64,000 nucleotides of DNA from Bacteroidetes bacterium UBA1947 (GTDB lineage Bacteria > Bacteroidota > Bacteroidia > Chitinophagales > Chitinophagaceae): the NCBI GenBank assembly GCA_002336915.1, contig DDET01000058.1, positions 1 to 64,000 of the forward strand, in the 5' to 3' direction. Below the pieces are notes generated by a model. The model saw only the letters and a list, made by a program, of their open reading frames with translations, did not search any database and was not told the DNA's origin. The translations under genes were made by a program, and so were the position numbers. The number at the start of each line of letters is the position of its first letter. Positions within the stretch are counted from its first letter, which is position 1. Of this stretch, positions 35,125-45,141 are shown piece by piece.

Positions 35125-35140
35125 AAAATGATATTCAACA

Positions 35141-38100
35141 CTAGCTTACCGCTCCCAGTTTTTTCAGGAGTTTGCGGTTTTCTCTTTTATGGATGAGGTT
35201 GTATACCCGCGAGTACAGAACCGGTAATATCAACAAGGTTAGGATAGTGGAGGTGACGAGGCCACCTATCACTACTATGGCCAGCGGCTTTTGGGTTTCG
35301 GAACCTATGCCGGTGCTGATGGCTGCGGGCAAGAGGCCTATGGCTGCCATAAGGGCGGTCATCACTACGGGGCGTATGCGCGACTTTACCCCTTCCTCTA
35401 TCGCTGCATGCAGGCTCATTTTGTCCTGCAGGTTCTTGCGGAAGACGCTGATGAGTATGACGCCATTCTGGATACAAACACCGAACAGGGCTATAAAACC
35501 TATACCCGCACTGATGCTGAAGTTGATACCTGTGATATGTAATGCCAGTATGCCGCCGATAAGCGCAAAGGGCACGTTCATGATCGTGAGCACCGCATCT
35601 TTTACATTGCCGTAAGTAATGAACAGTATCAGGAAGATGGCTATGAGGCATAGCGGTACAACGTTAGCAAGTGTTTTGGATGCGCGCTGCTGATTCTCAA
35701 ATTCTCCATTCCATGTTATGGAGTAGCCTTTGGGCAGGGTGAGTGCAGCTTTTACTTTTTGCTGCGCTTCGGCTATGGTGCTGCCCAAGTCGCGCTCGCG
35801 GTTGGAGAATTTCACGGCGATGTGCCTGGTATTATTGTCGCGGAAAATAAAGGCCGGGCCGGTGAGTGTGCGTATGGTGGCTATCTCGCTGATGGGTATG
35901 CGGGTGCCATCCTGCGTGGGCACGCGCAGTTGCTCTATCTGCTCCTGTGTATTGCGGAAGTCTTTGCCATAGCGGATACGCACATCAAATTTACGTTCGC
36001 CTTCGTACAGCTCGGTAGCTGCCTTGCCACCCAGGGCCATCTCGATAACTGCATTGGCATCGGCTATGCTTACGCCATATAGCGCCATCTTCTGCTGGTC
36101 GAGCTCGATGCGAAACTCGGGCTGGCCCAGGTTGCGGAGGATGCCGAGATCATCGATACCACGCACACCCTTCAGCACATTCTTCACTACAACGGCCATG
36201 GAGTCGAGTGTTTTGAAGTTGGGGCCGAATATTTTCACTGCAAGGGCTGCGTTCACACCGGCTACGGCTTCTTCCACATTATCGCGTATGGGCTGCGAAT
36301 AGTTGAAGATACAGCCGGGTATCTTATTGAGCTGCCTGTCCATGCTGTCAATGAGCATATCTTCCGATACGCCTTTGCGCCATTCGTCTTTGGGTTTCAG
36401 GTCCACCTGTATCTGCACATTGAAGAAGCCTTTAGGATCGGTACCATCGTTGGTGCGGCCTATCTGCGACATGGTCTGCTTTACCTCGGGGAATTTGCGG
36501 ATCATCTGTAACATCTTGTCGCTTATCTCCTTGGCCTGCGGCAGGCTTACGCTCATGGGCAATTCACTCTCCACCCAAAGGGCGCCTTCATCCAGCTCGG
36601 GCAGAAACTCGGTACCCAGGAATTTTGCAGAGAAGAAGGTGAGCACCATGATAGCTACAGCGGTTGTTAAGCTGAGGCCCTGGTGACGGTACACCCAGCG
36701 GAAAGCCTGTGTGATATACTTCTCGAAAAAGTGAACGACCGGGTTGTGCCTTTCGCGCACATTTTTCTTGAGCAGCACACTGGATAGCGCGGGGACCAGC
36801 GTAAGGGTATAGATGAGCGCGCCTAAGAGTGCAAAGCCTAAGGTATAGGCAAGCGGAGAGAACATTTTTCCCTCCACCTTCTGGAATGCGAATATGGGAA
36901 TGAGGCAGGTGAGGATAATGACCTTTGAGAAAAAGATGGCCTTACCCATCTCGGTACCTACGTTCTTGAAGAGGCCCAGCTTTGCTAATTTATTGAAACG
37001 CTCCATGCCTACCTCCTTTGCACGATGGTCGAGCGCCACAAAGAGCCCCTCGACCATTACGACCGCACCATCTATGATGATACCGAAATCGACCGCCCCC
37101 ATACTCAGCAGGTTGGCGGACATGCCCTTGAAGCGCATCAGCATAAAGGCAAACAATAGTGAAAGCGGCACGATGATACCCACCACCAGTGTAGTGCGCC
37201 AGTCGGCCATGAAGATGAGGACGATGAGCGTGACCAGTATGATACCCTCTATCAGGTTATGGATAACGGTATGTGTGGCATAGTCCATAAGTACGGTACG
37301 ATCGTAGAAGGTCTCGATGCGCACGCCTTTGGGCAGTATGTTCTCGTTCAGGTCTTTTACCTTCTCTTGCAGTTTCTCCAGCACCTGTGCGGGGTTCTCA
37401 CCCTTGCGCATTACCACAATACCCTCTATGACGTCATCCTCATCGTCGCGGGTAACCCAGCCAAGGCGAGGCGCACCCGATTCTTTTACATCGGCTATCT
37501 GCTTTACCAGTATGGGTACGTTGTTGATCTTGGTGATGATGATATTCTCTACTTCGCTGATATTATTGAGTATGCCTATGCCGCGCACCACGAATGCCTG
37601 GCCGTTGCGCTCCAGCACATCGCCACCCACATTTATGTTGCTTTTGGCTACTGCATTATACACATCGAGCGATGTGAGGTTGTACTTGCTGAGGAGATTG
37701 GGGTTAACGCTGATCTCGTAGATCTTTTCCTCGCCGCCAAAGCTGTTCACATCGGCCACGCCGGGTATGGATTTGAACTGGCGGTCGAGTATCCAGTCCT
37801 GTATGGCTGTGAGCTCGTGTATGCTCTTGGTCTTGCTGCGCAGGGTGTAGCGATATATCTCGCCCGTGGGGCCGTATGGGGGCTGCACATCGGGCTTTAC
37901 ACCTTCGGGCAGGTCGGCATTGCCAAGGCGGCTGAGTACCTGCTGGCGCGCAAAGGCATCGTCCACATCATCATCAAAAATGATGCGGATGTAGCTAAGC
38001 CCGAAGGCTGATGTAGAGCGCAGGGTGGTTTTTTTCTGCACCGAGTTTAGTGCCGTTTCAAGCGGGATGGAGACAAATTTCTCCACCTCCTCGGCACTGC

Positions 38101-38275
38101 GGCCCGGCCACTGTGCAATGATGATGATCTGCGTATTGGTAACATCCGGGAATGTTTCAATAGGCGTATTGCGATAACTGACAAAACCCAATACCGCCAG
38201 CACCGCCGTGCAGAAAAACACGAAGTAGCGGTGCCGCAGCGAAAAGTGAATTATCCGTTTGATGAATTTATTCAT
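35141..38275 (-). CDS. czcA: CzcA-type heavy-metal efflux RND transporter
   Basis: The 1044-residue inner-membrane pump has 12 transmembrane helices and two large periplasmic domains. It exports divalent metal ions by proton antiport as part of a three-component system. The TM4 motif DFGIIIDGAVVMVEG carries Asp396, Asp402 and Glu409. That D-D-E pattern is typical of CzcA/CnrA (Zn, Co, Ni, Cd) and differs from CusA (Cu, Ag), which has Ala/Met in this region. It is the last gene of the TolC-adaptor-pump operon, starting 28 bases after the adaptor. Confidence 0.93.
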   Translation of the reverse strand: MNKFIKRIIHFSLRHRYFVFFCTAVLAVLGFVSYRNTPIETFPDVTNTQIIIIAQWPGRSAEEVEKFVSIPLETALNSVQKKTTLRSTSAFGLSYIRIIFDDDVDDAFARQQVLSRLGNADLPEGVKPDVQPPYGPTGEIYRYTLRSKTKSIHELTAIQDWILDRQFKSIPGVADVNSFGGEEKIYEISVNPNLLSKYNLTSLDVYNAVAKSNINVGGDVLERNGQAFVVRGIGILNNISEVENIIITKINNVPILVKQIADVKESGAPRLGWVTRDDEDDVIEGIVVMRKGENPAQVLEKLQEKVKDLNENILPKGVRIETFYDRTVLMDYATHTVIHNLIEGIILVTLIVLIFMADWRTTLVVGIIVPLSLLFAFMLMRFKGMSANLLSMGAVDFGIIIDGAVVMVEGLFVALDHRAKEVGMERFNKLAKLGLFKNVGTEMGKAIFFSKVIILTCLIPIFAFQKVEGKMFSPLAYTLGFALLGALIYTLTLVPALSSVLLKKNVRERHNPVVHFFEKYITQAFRWVYRHQGLSLTTAVAIMVLTFFSAKFLGTEFLPELDEGALWVESELPMSVSLPQAKEISDKMLQMIRKFPEVKQTMSQIGRTNDGTDPKGFFNVQIQVDLKPKDEWRKGVSEDMLIDSMDRQLNKIPGCIFNYSQPIRDNVEEAVAGVNAALAVKIFGPNFKTLDSMAVVVKNVLKGVRGIDDLGILRNLGQPEFRIELDQQKMALYGVSIADANAVIEMALGGKAATELYEGERKFDVRIRYGKDFRNTQEQIEQLRVPTQDGTRIPISEIATIRTLTGPAFIFRDNNTRHIAVKFSNRERDLGSTIAEAQQKVKAALTLPKGYSITWNGEFENQQRASKTLANVVPLCLIAIFLILFITYGNVKDAVLTIMNVPFALIGGILALHITGINFSISAGIGFIALFGVCIQNGVILISVFRKNLQDKMSLHAAIEEGVKSRIRPVVMTALMAAIGLLPAAISTGIGSETQKPLAIVVIGGLVTSTILTLLILPVLYSRVYNLIHKRENRKLLKKLGAVS

Positions 38276-38303
38276 AAAGTGTTTTTAGGCCTTGTTTAAT
38301 TGA

Positions 38304-39416
38304 TTACTCGTTGAGCAACTGGTTAAAAATGAATAGCTGGTTCCTGGTGATCAATTTCTGCCCCTGCTTCAGGCCGCTGCGGATAAAAGTTTTTTCGCCT
38401 ACGGATTTAATGATGTCTATTTCACTGATGTCCATGTCGGAATTGCTGTTGTAGGTGACCACGTAATTCTTGCCATCCTGTGCTACGATTGCGGAGCTGG
38501 GTATGCAGAGTGCCTGTGAACCTTCGCGGTTGCTTACCAATACCTTCGCAAACATGTCGGGCTTCAGGAGCATGTCTTTATTTTCCAGTGTTACACGCAC
38601 GCGCATTGCTTTGCTCTGGGGGTCCAGCACCTGGCTTATCTTATCGATCTTGGCTTCGTAGCGCTTGTCGGGGTAGGCCATGGGTACTACAGTGGCATCG
38701 TAACCTTCTTTTACCTTGGCGATATCAGTCTCGTACACATTGGCGTATATCCATACGTTCTTCAGGTTGGAGATAGTGAAGAGGTTATCGCCCATATCGG
38801 GACGGATGAAAGCACCTGTGGCGATCTTCTTCTCTACTATATAGCCATCGATAGGGGCGGTGAGCGTGTAGGTACCTGCTGCAGAGCTCTTGCCACCGCT
38901 GTTGATATTGATAACAGATTGCACCTTGTTACGTGCCGCCAATGCCTTTTCGTAGTTCTGCTTGGCCTCTATATACTCACGCTCGCTGCTGATGCCGTTC
39001 TTGTACAGCGATTCCGCATTTTCCATCTGGCGTTTAGCGATGGTAACGTCGGCATTGGTGCTGCTCAGGTCGCTGTAATTACCTGCTACATCCGCACTGC
39101 GGATAACGGCCAGCACCTGGCCTTTGCTTACCTTATCGCCCAGTGACACGTGCGACTCCAGCACCTGCCCGCCGCTGCGGGGGAATATCTTTACGATGTT
39201 GTTCTCGTTAAAGCTTACCTCGCCGCTCAGCGATATCTCGTCGGCTATATTGCAGTACTGCACCGTGTCTATTTGTATCATGCGCTGCATGGAGTCGCTC
39301 AATACAAACTTTTTGTTTTCTTCCTGTGTCTGTTCTTTTTTACCGCAGGCGGCCAATAAGCTTAGCGCAAAGAGGGCTGTCGTTAATTTCGTATACACCT
39401 TATTATTTGTTTTCAC
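38304..39416 (-). CDS. RND efflux periplasmic adaptor (membrane fusion) lipoprotein
   Basis: The 370-residue protein is a CzcB/CusB-like adaptor bridging the pump and the outer-membrane channel. It has a lipoprotein signal (FALSLLAACGKK; acylated Cys25), a barrel-sandwich/lipoyl half-motif (VLESHVSLGDKVSKGQVLAVI), an alpha-hairpin (about 120-165, DLSSTNADVTIAKRQMENAES), the second lipoyl half (YTLTAPIDGYIVEKKIATGAFI) and a beta-barrel (VWIYANVYETDIAKVKEG). It starts with GTG. The operon position between TolC-like and CzcA genes fixes the role. Confidence 0.92.
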   Translation of the reverse strand: MKTNNKVYTKLTTALFALSLLAACGKKEQTQEENKKFVLSDSMQRMIQIDTVQYCNIADEISLSGEVSFNENNIVKIFPRSGGQVLESHVSLGDKVSKGQVLAVIRSADVAGNYSDLSSTNADVTIAKRQMENAESLYKNGISSEREYIEAKQNYEKALAARNKVQSVININSGGKSSAAGTYTLTAPIDGYIVEKKIATGAFIRPDMGDNLFTISNLKNVWIYANVYETDIAKVKEGYDATVVPMAYPDKRYEAKIDKISQVLDPQSKAMRVRVTLENKDMLLKPDMFAKVLVSNREGSQALCIPSSAIVAQDGKNYVVTYNSNSDMDISEIDIIKSVGEKTFIRSGLKQGQKLITRNQLFIFNQLLNE

Positions 39417-39445
39417 TTTTTTACTTTTGAATTTTGACTTTTAAA

Positions 39446-40750
39446 TTATTCGGTCACGTCGATACCTACCTGGTAATTAAGTTCTTCTTTGGCAAGCCTT
39501 ACGTTTAGTTTTTGCTGCAGCTCCTGCTCGCGTATGTTCTCATAACCGTTGAAGTAGTCTATGAACTCAAGCATGCCAATGCGCCGCTGCTTGTAGCTCT
39601 GCACCACATTGTCGTACAGGCGGTAGTAGCTGGTGTAGAAGTCTTTGTTCTGGCCTGAGCTAAGTGCGAGGGTGTAGAGCAGCTTTTGGTAAGCGTTCTT
39701 TACATCGTTCTGCAGCTTGTCATCCGTTTGCCGGAGGTGAGCTTCTTCAAGCTTCACCTGCCAGCGTACAGATTTGATATTCCCCTGGTTCCTGTCGAAG
39801 AAGGGGAGCGGTAATGCGACACCTAAGCCGTAATAATTTGGAGTATAATTACTGTTCTGGTCAAAAGATGGTCCCAGTGTGATGTCCGGAACAGCCAGCG
39901 ACTTTTGATAAGAAAGATTTTGCGTTTGGTATTTCAACTGCAATACCTGCTGCATGTAGTCGGTATTGTACATGCGGGCAGAATCAGTAAGCTGCAGGAT
40001 GTTCAACCGGGGGATGGCAGTGTTCTCATCTGCATCCGCAACAGGTTGTATGAAGGTATCGCCGGTTACCTGCAGGAGTGTTTTAAGCTCAGCCTGTATG
40101 TCGGAGATACTTTTGGCATTTTCCGTTATCTCGTGCTGCAGGTTCACGTCAAGCGCCTGTATGCGCAGGTAGTCTTTCTGTGCTATGTTGCCGGCCTGCA
40201 GCTCGGCCGCCATAGCGCGGAGCAGGGTAGAGAGCTGCTCCTGCTCCTGTGCATACAGCTGCCTGTTGGCCTGCAGTTGTATAATGGTATAGAAATCCTT
40301 GCGCAGCTCATACCTGAGGTTGCGCATCACATCTTTGAATTGCCATTCGCTCAGCTCGGCGCTGGTGCGGGCCATGCTTACCTGTTTGCCGCGCTTGCCG
40401 GCAGTTTTTATCAGTTGCTGTACCTGCACAAATACCTGCCCTTCCGGGTTGCCGGCGGCATCGGTACCATGCTGGAACCACTGGCCATTGCTGTACAGGT
40501 TCTGGTCGGTATTCAGTATGGGGTTGTCCCATAACTTAGCCTGCTGTATGAGGGCCTTACTTGATTCCACCTCATAGTGTTGGGCCAGCAGGCTGAGGTT
40601 CTTGTCGAGGAATTGTTTCTCGGCGCCCTTAATGTCCAGCCTTAATGTATCGCTTGTTATATCGCCGCTTTGCGCCTTAGCGGGCGATAGCTGTAAAAGG
40701 GCGGTGCTGCAAACTATGCACAGACCTCTCACAAACTTGTTGTGTAGCAT
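39446..40750 (-). CDS. TolC-family outer-membrane efflux protein
   Basis: The 434-residue protein has a signal peptide (ending SPAKAQ) and two long-helix OEP repeats of the TolC/CzcC family (LDIKGAEKQFLDKNLSLLAQ ... and DITLGPSFDQNSNYTPNYYG with LGVALPLPFFDRNQG, the typical second-repeat strand). It forms the outer-membrane channel of the metal pump encoded by the next two genes, and starts the three-gene part of the operon. Confidence 0.92.
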   Translation of the reverse strand: MLHNKFVRGLCIVCSTALLQLSPAKAQSGDITSDTLRLDIKGAEKQFLDKNLSLLAQHYEVESSKALIQQAKLWDNPILNTDQNLYSNGQWFQHGTDAAGNPEGQVFVQVQQLIKTAGKRGKQVSMARTSAELSEWQFKDVMRNLRYELRKDFYTIIQLQANRQLYAQEQEQLSTLLRAMAAELQAGNIAQKDYLRIQALDVNLQHEITENAKSISDIQAELKTLLQVTGDTFIQPVADADENTAIPRLNILQLTDSARMYNTDYMQQVLQLKYQTQNLSYQKSLAVPDITLGPSFDQNSNYTPNYYGLGVALPLPFFDRNQGNIKSVRWQVKLEEAHLRQTDDKLQNDVKNAYQKLLYTLALSSGQNKDFYTSYYRLYDNVVQSYKQRRIGMLEFIDYFNGYENIREQELQQKLNVRLAKEELNYQVGIDVTE

Positions 40751-40825
40751 TCTTCCTAATGTTGAAATTGCAAAATGAATATTCGCGGGGCATGAGCCTG
40801 CGACATGATTATCCGTCCCGGTGTA

Positions 40826-41209
40826 TTAGCAGGACTTGGGCGGAGGGGGATTTATCTCCTTGCAGAAAAGATACTTGTAGTGTTTGGGTATTTTGGGCGT
40901 GAGCACCAGGCTTGGGTGCGGCAGCACAGCAAGAGGCTGCTCCGGTAATTTGAAATAGAATGCAAAAGAAACGTGCTTGCCACCCCTGTACTTCTTGCCA
41001 TGCTTATGATCGGCGAGGAGGGAGCACTCTTTTTTGTGCTGGGAAGCACTGCTTAAGTGCCGTGTGTCATTGTGCGGGGTTTGCTTCATGACCGCATGGC
41101 TGGTATTGGCGTCTATTACGTCAAATACCTTTTCATCCGCACGGGCGCGTGTATATGTAAGCAGCACTGCACAGCATAAGCCAATTATATATTTGATAAA
41201 TTTAGGCAT
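40826..41209 (-). CDS. Small exported protein at the head of the metal-efflux operon
   Basis: The 127-residue protein has a signal peptide (MPKFIKYIIGLCCAVLLTYTRARA) and a short mature part rich in His and Lys (HKKECSLLADHKHGKKYRGGKH), ending CKEINPPPPKSC. Small proteins of this kind are common upstream of Bacteroidota CusA/CzcA operons, but I do not recognise a named family. The His/Cys content suggests metal binding; that is inference. The ATG at 41209 is chosen because it starts the signal peptide. It lies 75 bases before the TolC-like gene. Confidence 0.7.
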   Translation of the reverse strand: MPKFIKYIIGLCCAVLLTYTRARADEKVFDVIDANTSHAVMKQTPHNDTRHLSSASQHKKECSLLADHKHGKKYRGGKHVSFAFYFKLPEQPLAVLPHPSLVLTPKIPKHYKYLFCKEINPPPPKSC

Positions 41210-41299
41210 GTAGCTACTGGAAAGCGCTGCAATATTACCCAAACTAATAATAATGAGGTGTTAAAAAAACATTTTAATTTTCCACCCTAAATCGGGACC

Positions 41300-42400
41300 A
41301 TGCAAGTAAAGGACGTAATGCAGGCTATTGAAGAAAAGGCGCCGCTGGTGTACCAGGAGGGCTATGATAACTGTGGCCTGCAGGTGGGTGATCCTGAAAG
41401 TGAAGTGAAAGGTATCCTGATATCGCTGGACGTTACCGAGGCCGTGGTCGACGAGGCAATGGCGCGGAACTGCAATATGATCGTGGCACATCACCCGCTG
41501 ATATTTTCGGGCATCAAGCGCCTGTCGGGGCGTAATTATGTGGAGCGGACCATTATAAAAGCCATAAAAAACAACATAAGCATCTACGCAGCCCATACCA
41601 ACCTGGATAATATGCTGCATGGGGTGAATGCTAAAATTGCGGAAAAACTGTGTTTACAACAGACCAGCATATTGGCGCCAATGAAGGATACTTTGCGTAA
41701 GCTGTATACTTATGTGCCTATGACCGCTGCTGACAAGGTGAGAGAAGCGCTGTTTGCAGCCGGGGCCGGAGATGTGGGTAAATACAAGGAGTGTAGTTTT
41801 AATATAGAGGGCAAGGGCAGCTTTAAGCCCGGGGCCGGTACGAATCCCACAATAGGTGAAGCGGGCGGGCCAAGGGAGTGGGTGGAGGAAGTGAAGATCG
41901 AGGTTTTAGTGCAAAAGGACGGGGAATCGAAGATTTTGAAGGCCCTGTTCGAAAGCCATCCATATGAGGAAGTTGCATATGAACTGATAGGTCTGCAAAA
42001 TTATGACCAGGAGATAGGGGCGGGGATGCTGGGCCTGTTGCCGGAGCCTATGACCGAGTGGGATTTCCTGTCGATGCTGAAGAAGGCCATGCAGACAGAC
42101 TGCATCAGGCATACCGAAATAAGAGGCAAAAAAGTGCAGAAAGTGGCTATTTGCGGGGGCTCGGGCAGTTTTTTACTCAAGGATGCCATAGCCGCAGGGG
42201 CGGATATGTTCGTGACCGGGGACTTTAAATATCATCAATTTTTTGATGCGGAAGGCCGGATAGTGATAGCCGATATAGGGCATTACGAGAGCGAACAGTT
42301 CACAAAAGAAATATTTGAGGCGCTACTTAAGGAAAAATTCCCTAATTTTGCCACTCTTTTATCAAATTTATCCACCAATCCTGTAAAATATTTTTGTTGA
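41300..42400 (+). CDS. NIF3-like dinuclear metal protein
   Basis: The 366-residue protein belongs to the NIF3/YbgI family, whose members form hexameric toroids with two metal ions per subunit. Metal ligands are visible in IVAHHPLIFSG (His64, His65), AHTNLDNM and, near the C-terminus, GHYESEQF. The extra middle domain (about 130-235) is the PII-like insertion seen in many bacterial members. The exact reaction is unsettled; GTP cyclohydrolase type 2 is a frequent but uncertain label. The zinc-ribbon gene follows 1 base later. Confidence 0.9.
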   Translation: MQVKDVMQAIEEKAPLVYQEGYDNCGLQVGDPESEVKGILISLDVTEAVVDEAMARNCNMIVAHHPLIFSGIKRLSGRNYVERTIIKAIKNNISIYAAHTNLDNMLHGVNAKIAEKLCLQQTSILAPMKDTLRKLYTYVPMTAADKVREALFAAGAGDVGKYKECSFNIEGKGSFKPGAGTNPTIGEAGGPREWVEEVKIEVLVQKDGESKILKALFESHPYEEVAYELIGLQNYDQEIGAGMLGLLPEPMTEWDFLSMLKKAMQTDCIRHTEIRGKKVQKVAICGGSGSFLLKDAIAAGADMFVTGDFKYHQFFDAEGRIVIADIGHYESEQFTKEIFEALLKEKFPNFATLLSNLSTNPVKYFC

Positions 42401-42401
42401 T

Positions 42402-43163
42402 ATGGCTACTGTAAAAGACTTTTCAGTTGAAGAAAAGCTGATAGCGGTTCTTACCTTACAAAAGATCGATTCTAAAATAGATGAGATCAAGACACTCAAA
42501 GGCGAACTGCCTATGGAGGTTAAGGACCTTGAAGATGAAATAGAAGGCTTACAAACGCGTATCCAGAACATTGATGCTGATATCAATACCATCAACACGT
42601 TCATCGAGACCAAGAATAATGCGAAGAAAGAATCGCAGGCGCTGATAAAGAAGTACGAAAAACAGCAGGATAACGTAAAGAACAACCGCGAATTCGAAGC
42701 CATCAATAAAGAGATGGAAATGCAGGAGCTGGAAGTAAAGCTGAACGAGAAGCATATTAAAGATGCCAACTTTGAGCTGAAAGACCGTGCAAACCAACGC
42801 ATTAAGACCGAAGAGAAGATAGCGGAAGTACAGGAAACACTGAAGACCAAGAAAGCCGAGCTAGAGAAGATCATAGCTGATACAGAAAAAGAAGAAAAAG
42901 TACTGAGCGTAAAATCGGAAGCCGCTAAGGAAAAAGTTGACCCACGTTTGCTGTCTGCTTACGAGCGTATACGCCATAGCTACCGTAACGGCCTTGCTGT
43001 TGTGCCAATCCTGCGTGATTCCTGCGGTGGTTGCTTCAACGTGATACCTCCGCAGCGCCAGAGCGAAATACGCCAGCGCAAGAAGATCATCGTTTGCGAA
43101 CATTGCGGCCGTGTACTTGTTGACGTAGACCTGAACGACCAGGTGAAATTATCTGACAAATAA
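42402..43163 (+). CDS. Coiled-coil protein with C4 zinc ribbon
   Basis: The 253-residue protein is a long antiparallel coiled coil (about 10-180) followed by a zinc ribbon with DSCGGCFNVIPPQ and VCEHCGRVLV, matching the C4-type zinc-ribbon (CT398/HP0958) family. Family members act as chaperone-like adaptors, for example for sigma-54 or flagellar mRNA in Helicobacter; no such partner can be named here. It is coupled to the NIF3 gene, a widely conserved arrangement. Confidence 0.9.
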   Translation: MATVKDFSVEEKLIAVLTLQKIDSKIDEIKTLKGELPMEVKDLEDEIEGLQTRIQNIDADINTINTFIETKNNAKKESQALIKKYEKQQDNVKNNREFEAINKEMEMQELEVKLNEKHIKDANFELKDRANQRIKTEEKIAEVQETLKTKKAELEKIIADTEKEEKVLSVKSEAAKEKVDPRLLSAYERIRHSYRNGLAVVPILRDSCGGCFNVIPPQRQSEIRQRKKIIVCEHCGRVLVDVDLNDQVKLSDK

Positions 43164-43183
43164 GAATAGTATAAAATATTAGT

Positions 43184-43213
43184 AAAAAAGGAGCCTTATA
43201 AAGCTCCTTTTTT
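43184..43213 (+). terminator. Intrinsic terminator after the zinc-ribbon gene
   Basis: AAAAAAGGAGC pairs with GCTCCTTTTTT around an 8-base loop, with a T-tract. Confidence 0.85.
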
Positions 43214-43280
43214 TGTGGACATAAGGCTGTTTTTCCCGAATTTATAAAAGCCAATTTTATACAGTTTAGAGTATTTAGCG

Positions 43281-43288
43281 TAGGTTTG
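43281..43288 (+). promoter_or_regulatory. -7 box before etfBA
   Basis: TAGGTTTG is an exact TAnnTTTG match 49 bases before the ATG. Confidence 0.45.
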
Positions 43289-43337
43289 CAGCGATTTTGA
43301 TCCCTGTAATTATTTACAATAATAAATCCACAATTAA

Positions 43338-44081
43338 ATGAAGATATTAGTTTGTATCAGCCAGGTGCCTGACACTACAACTAAAATTGCCTTTGCTGAT
43401 AATAACACTCATTTCAATACACAAGGCGTTCAGTTCATTATCAATCCGTACGACGAATGGTATGCGCTGGTACGCGCGCTGGAGCTGAAAGAAGCAGGTG
43501 TGGCAACCGCAGTGAATCTTGTAACTGTAGGCAAGGCGGATGCTGAACCGGTGATACGCAAAGCACTTGCCCTGGGCGGTGATGAAGCTATACGCATAGA
43601 TACAGATAGCAGCGACCCTTACCTGGTAGCAGCGCAGATAGCAGCCTATGCAAAAACAGAAAATTACGACCTGGTACTTTGCGGTAAAGAGTCGATAGAC
43701 TATAATAATGGTGTTACCGGTGCTATGCTTGCAGGCATGCTGGACATGAACTATATAGGCTTTGCAACGAAGCTGGATATTGATGGTAACACGGCTACTG
43801 TAAAACGTGAGATAGAAGGCGGTGAAGAAACGGATGTATGTGCATTGCCACTGGTAGTATCTTGTCAAAAGGGAATGTCGGAAGCTCGTATACCCAATAT
43901 GCGCGGCATTATGGCGGCACGTACCAAGCCATTGAAAGTTGTTGCAGCTGCCGATGTGAAGCCGGTGAGCAATATCGTATCGTACGAACTGCCACCTGCA
44001 AAAACAGGTGTGAAAATGGTAAGTCCTGAGAACATGGATGAGCTGGTAAGCATGCTGCATAACGAGGCAAAAGTTATTTAA
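43338..44081 (+). CDS. etfB: Electron transfer flavoprotein beta subunit
   Basis: The 247-residue subunit binds AMP and part of the FAD environment and carries electrons from acyl-CoA dehydrogenases to the respiratory chain. The start MKILVCISQVPDTTTKIAF and the segments YDLVLCGKESIDYNNGVTGAMLA and LPLVVSCQKGMSEARIPNMRGIMAARTKPL are family hallmarks. It is followed by etfA after 32 bases. Confidence 0.97.
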   Translation: MKILVCISQVPDTTTKIAFADNNTHFNTQGVQFIINPYDEWYALVRALELKEAGVATAVNLVTVGKADAEPVIRKALALGGDEAIRIDTDSSDPYLVAAQIAAYAKTENYDLVLCGKESIDYNNGVTGAMLAGMLDMNYIGFATKLDIDGNTATVKREIEGGEETDVCALPLVVSCQKGMSEARIPNMRGIMAARTKPLKVVAAADVKPVSNIVSYELPPAKTGVKMVSPENMDELVSMLHNEAKVI

Positions 44082-44113
44082 TATTCAATCGAACATCTCA
44101 ATACTCAAGTATA

Positions 44114-45091
44114 ATGTCTGTAATAGTATTAGCGGAACATACACAAGGCAGCTTCAGAAAAAAAACTTTTGAAGCGGTGCAATATGCTGCGGCAATTGCA
44201 AAAAATCTGAACACAGCAGTTACAGCGGTAGCGCTGGGAAGTGTTGCTGATGGCGAGTTACAAGCCCTTGGCCAATATGGTGCAACTAAAGTGCTGCATG
44301 TAGCTGATGCAAAGCTTGATAACTTTAATTCGCGTGCTTATAGCAAGGCTTTAATGGCTGCAGTACAGAAAGAAGATGCAAAAGTGGTCATAGCGCTGCA
44401 CGATGTAAGCGGTAAAGCGGTAGCTCCGCGTCTTGCGGCGAACCTTAATGCAGGTATGGTGGCAGGTGCTGTTGGCTACCCGGATCTTTCAAATGGTTTT
44501 GTAATTAAAAAAGCTGTGTTTTCAGGTAAAGCTTTTGCTTTTGTGGACATCAGCAGCGATATAAAAGTGGTGACACTGATGCCTAATACCTTTGCTGTTA
44601 CAAAGGGTGAAGGTGCGGCAAGCATTGAAAAGCTGGATGTTGCATTTGACGAAAAGGACTTTGGTATAACCGTTAAGGAAGTAAATAAAGTAACAGGTGC
44701 CGTTCCTTTGACAGAAGCTGAACTGGTGGTATCGGGCGGCCGTGGCATGAAAGGGCCGGAGAATTGGCATGTACTCGAAGACCTTGCATCTGCGTTGGGT
44801 GCTGCCCTGGCTTGTTCCCGCCCGGTAGCCGATTCTCATTGGCGCCCGCACCACGAACATGTGGGGCAGACAGGTGGAACGATACGCCCGAATCTTTATA
44901 TCGCAGTTGGTATTTCGGGGGCTATACAGCACCTTGCCGGCGTTAACGGCTCAAAAACGATCGTAGTTATTAACAAAGATCCTGAAGCACCTTTTTTCAA
45001 AGCAGCAGATTATGGCATTGTTGGGGACGCTATGGAGGTTATCCCAAGGTTAACTGAAGCAGTGAAAAAATTCAAGGAAGGACACAATTAA
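44114..45091 (+). CDS. etfA: Electron transfer flavoprotein alpha subunit
   Basis: The 325-residue subunit carries the FAD-binding C-terminal domain: [68 protein letters not shown] and [20 protein letters not shown]. It forms a heterodimer with EtfB from the gene before. Acyl-CoA dehydrogenase genes are not in the window. A strong terminator follows. Confidence 0.97.
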   Translation: MSVIVLAEHTQGSFRKKTFEAVQYAAAIAKNLNTAVTAVALGSVADGELQALGQYGATKVLHVADAKLDNFNSRAYSKALMAAVQKEDAKVVIALHDVSGKAVAPRLAANLNAGMVAGAVGYPDLSNGFVIKKAVFSGKAFAFVDISSDIKVVTLMPNTFAVTKGEGAASIEKLDVAFDEKDFGITVKEVNKVTGAVPLTEAELVVSGGRGMKGPENWHVLEDLASALGAALACSRPVADSHWRPHHEHVGQTGGTIRPNLYIAVGISGAIQHLAGVNGSKTIVVINKDPEAPFFKAADYGIVGDAMEVIPRLTEAVKKFKEGHN

Positions 45092-45110
45092 ATCTTTGTG
45101 AAATTTAAGT

Positions 45111-45141
45111 AAATGCCCCTCGACCTACGAGGGCATTTTTT
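45111..45141 (+). terminator. Intrinsic terminator after etfA
   Basis: AAATGCCCCTCG pairs with CGAGGGCATTT around ACCTA, followed by a T-tract. Confidence 0.9.

Larger units (their letters stand above)
34138..35140. other. 1-kb non-coding region rich in short word repeats
   Basis: No convincing gene is seen. The stretch holds a CCCGATTTTTTTCGGG hairpin (34294-34309), GTTCTTTGAA twice (about 34347 and 34407), and three successive clusters of related words. A dispersed TCATCCTGAGC repeat (34666-34689) and a perfect hairpin at the end of the metal-efflux operon (35090-35118) are also present. An 85-codon open frame at 34418-34675 runs through the repeats and is not considered a gene. Confidence 0.7.

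Noticed and set aside
37259..38011. 250-codon frame antisense to czcA
   Set aside because: It is a shadow of the pump gene, with no start context or family resemblance.
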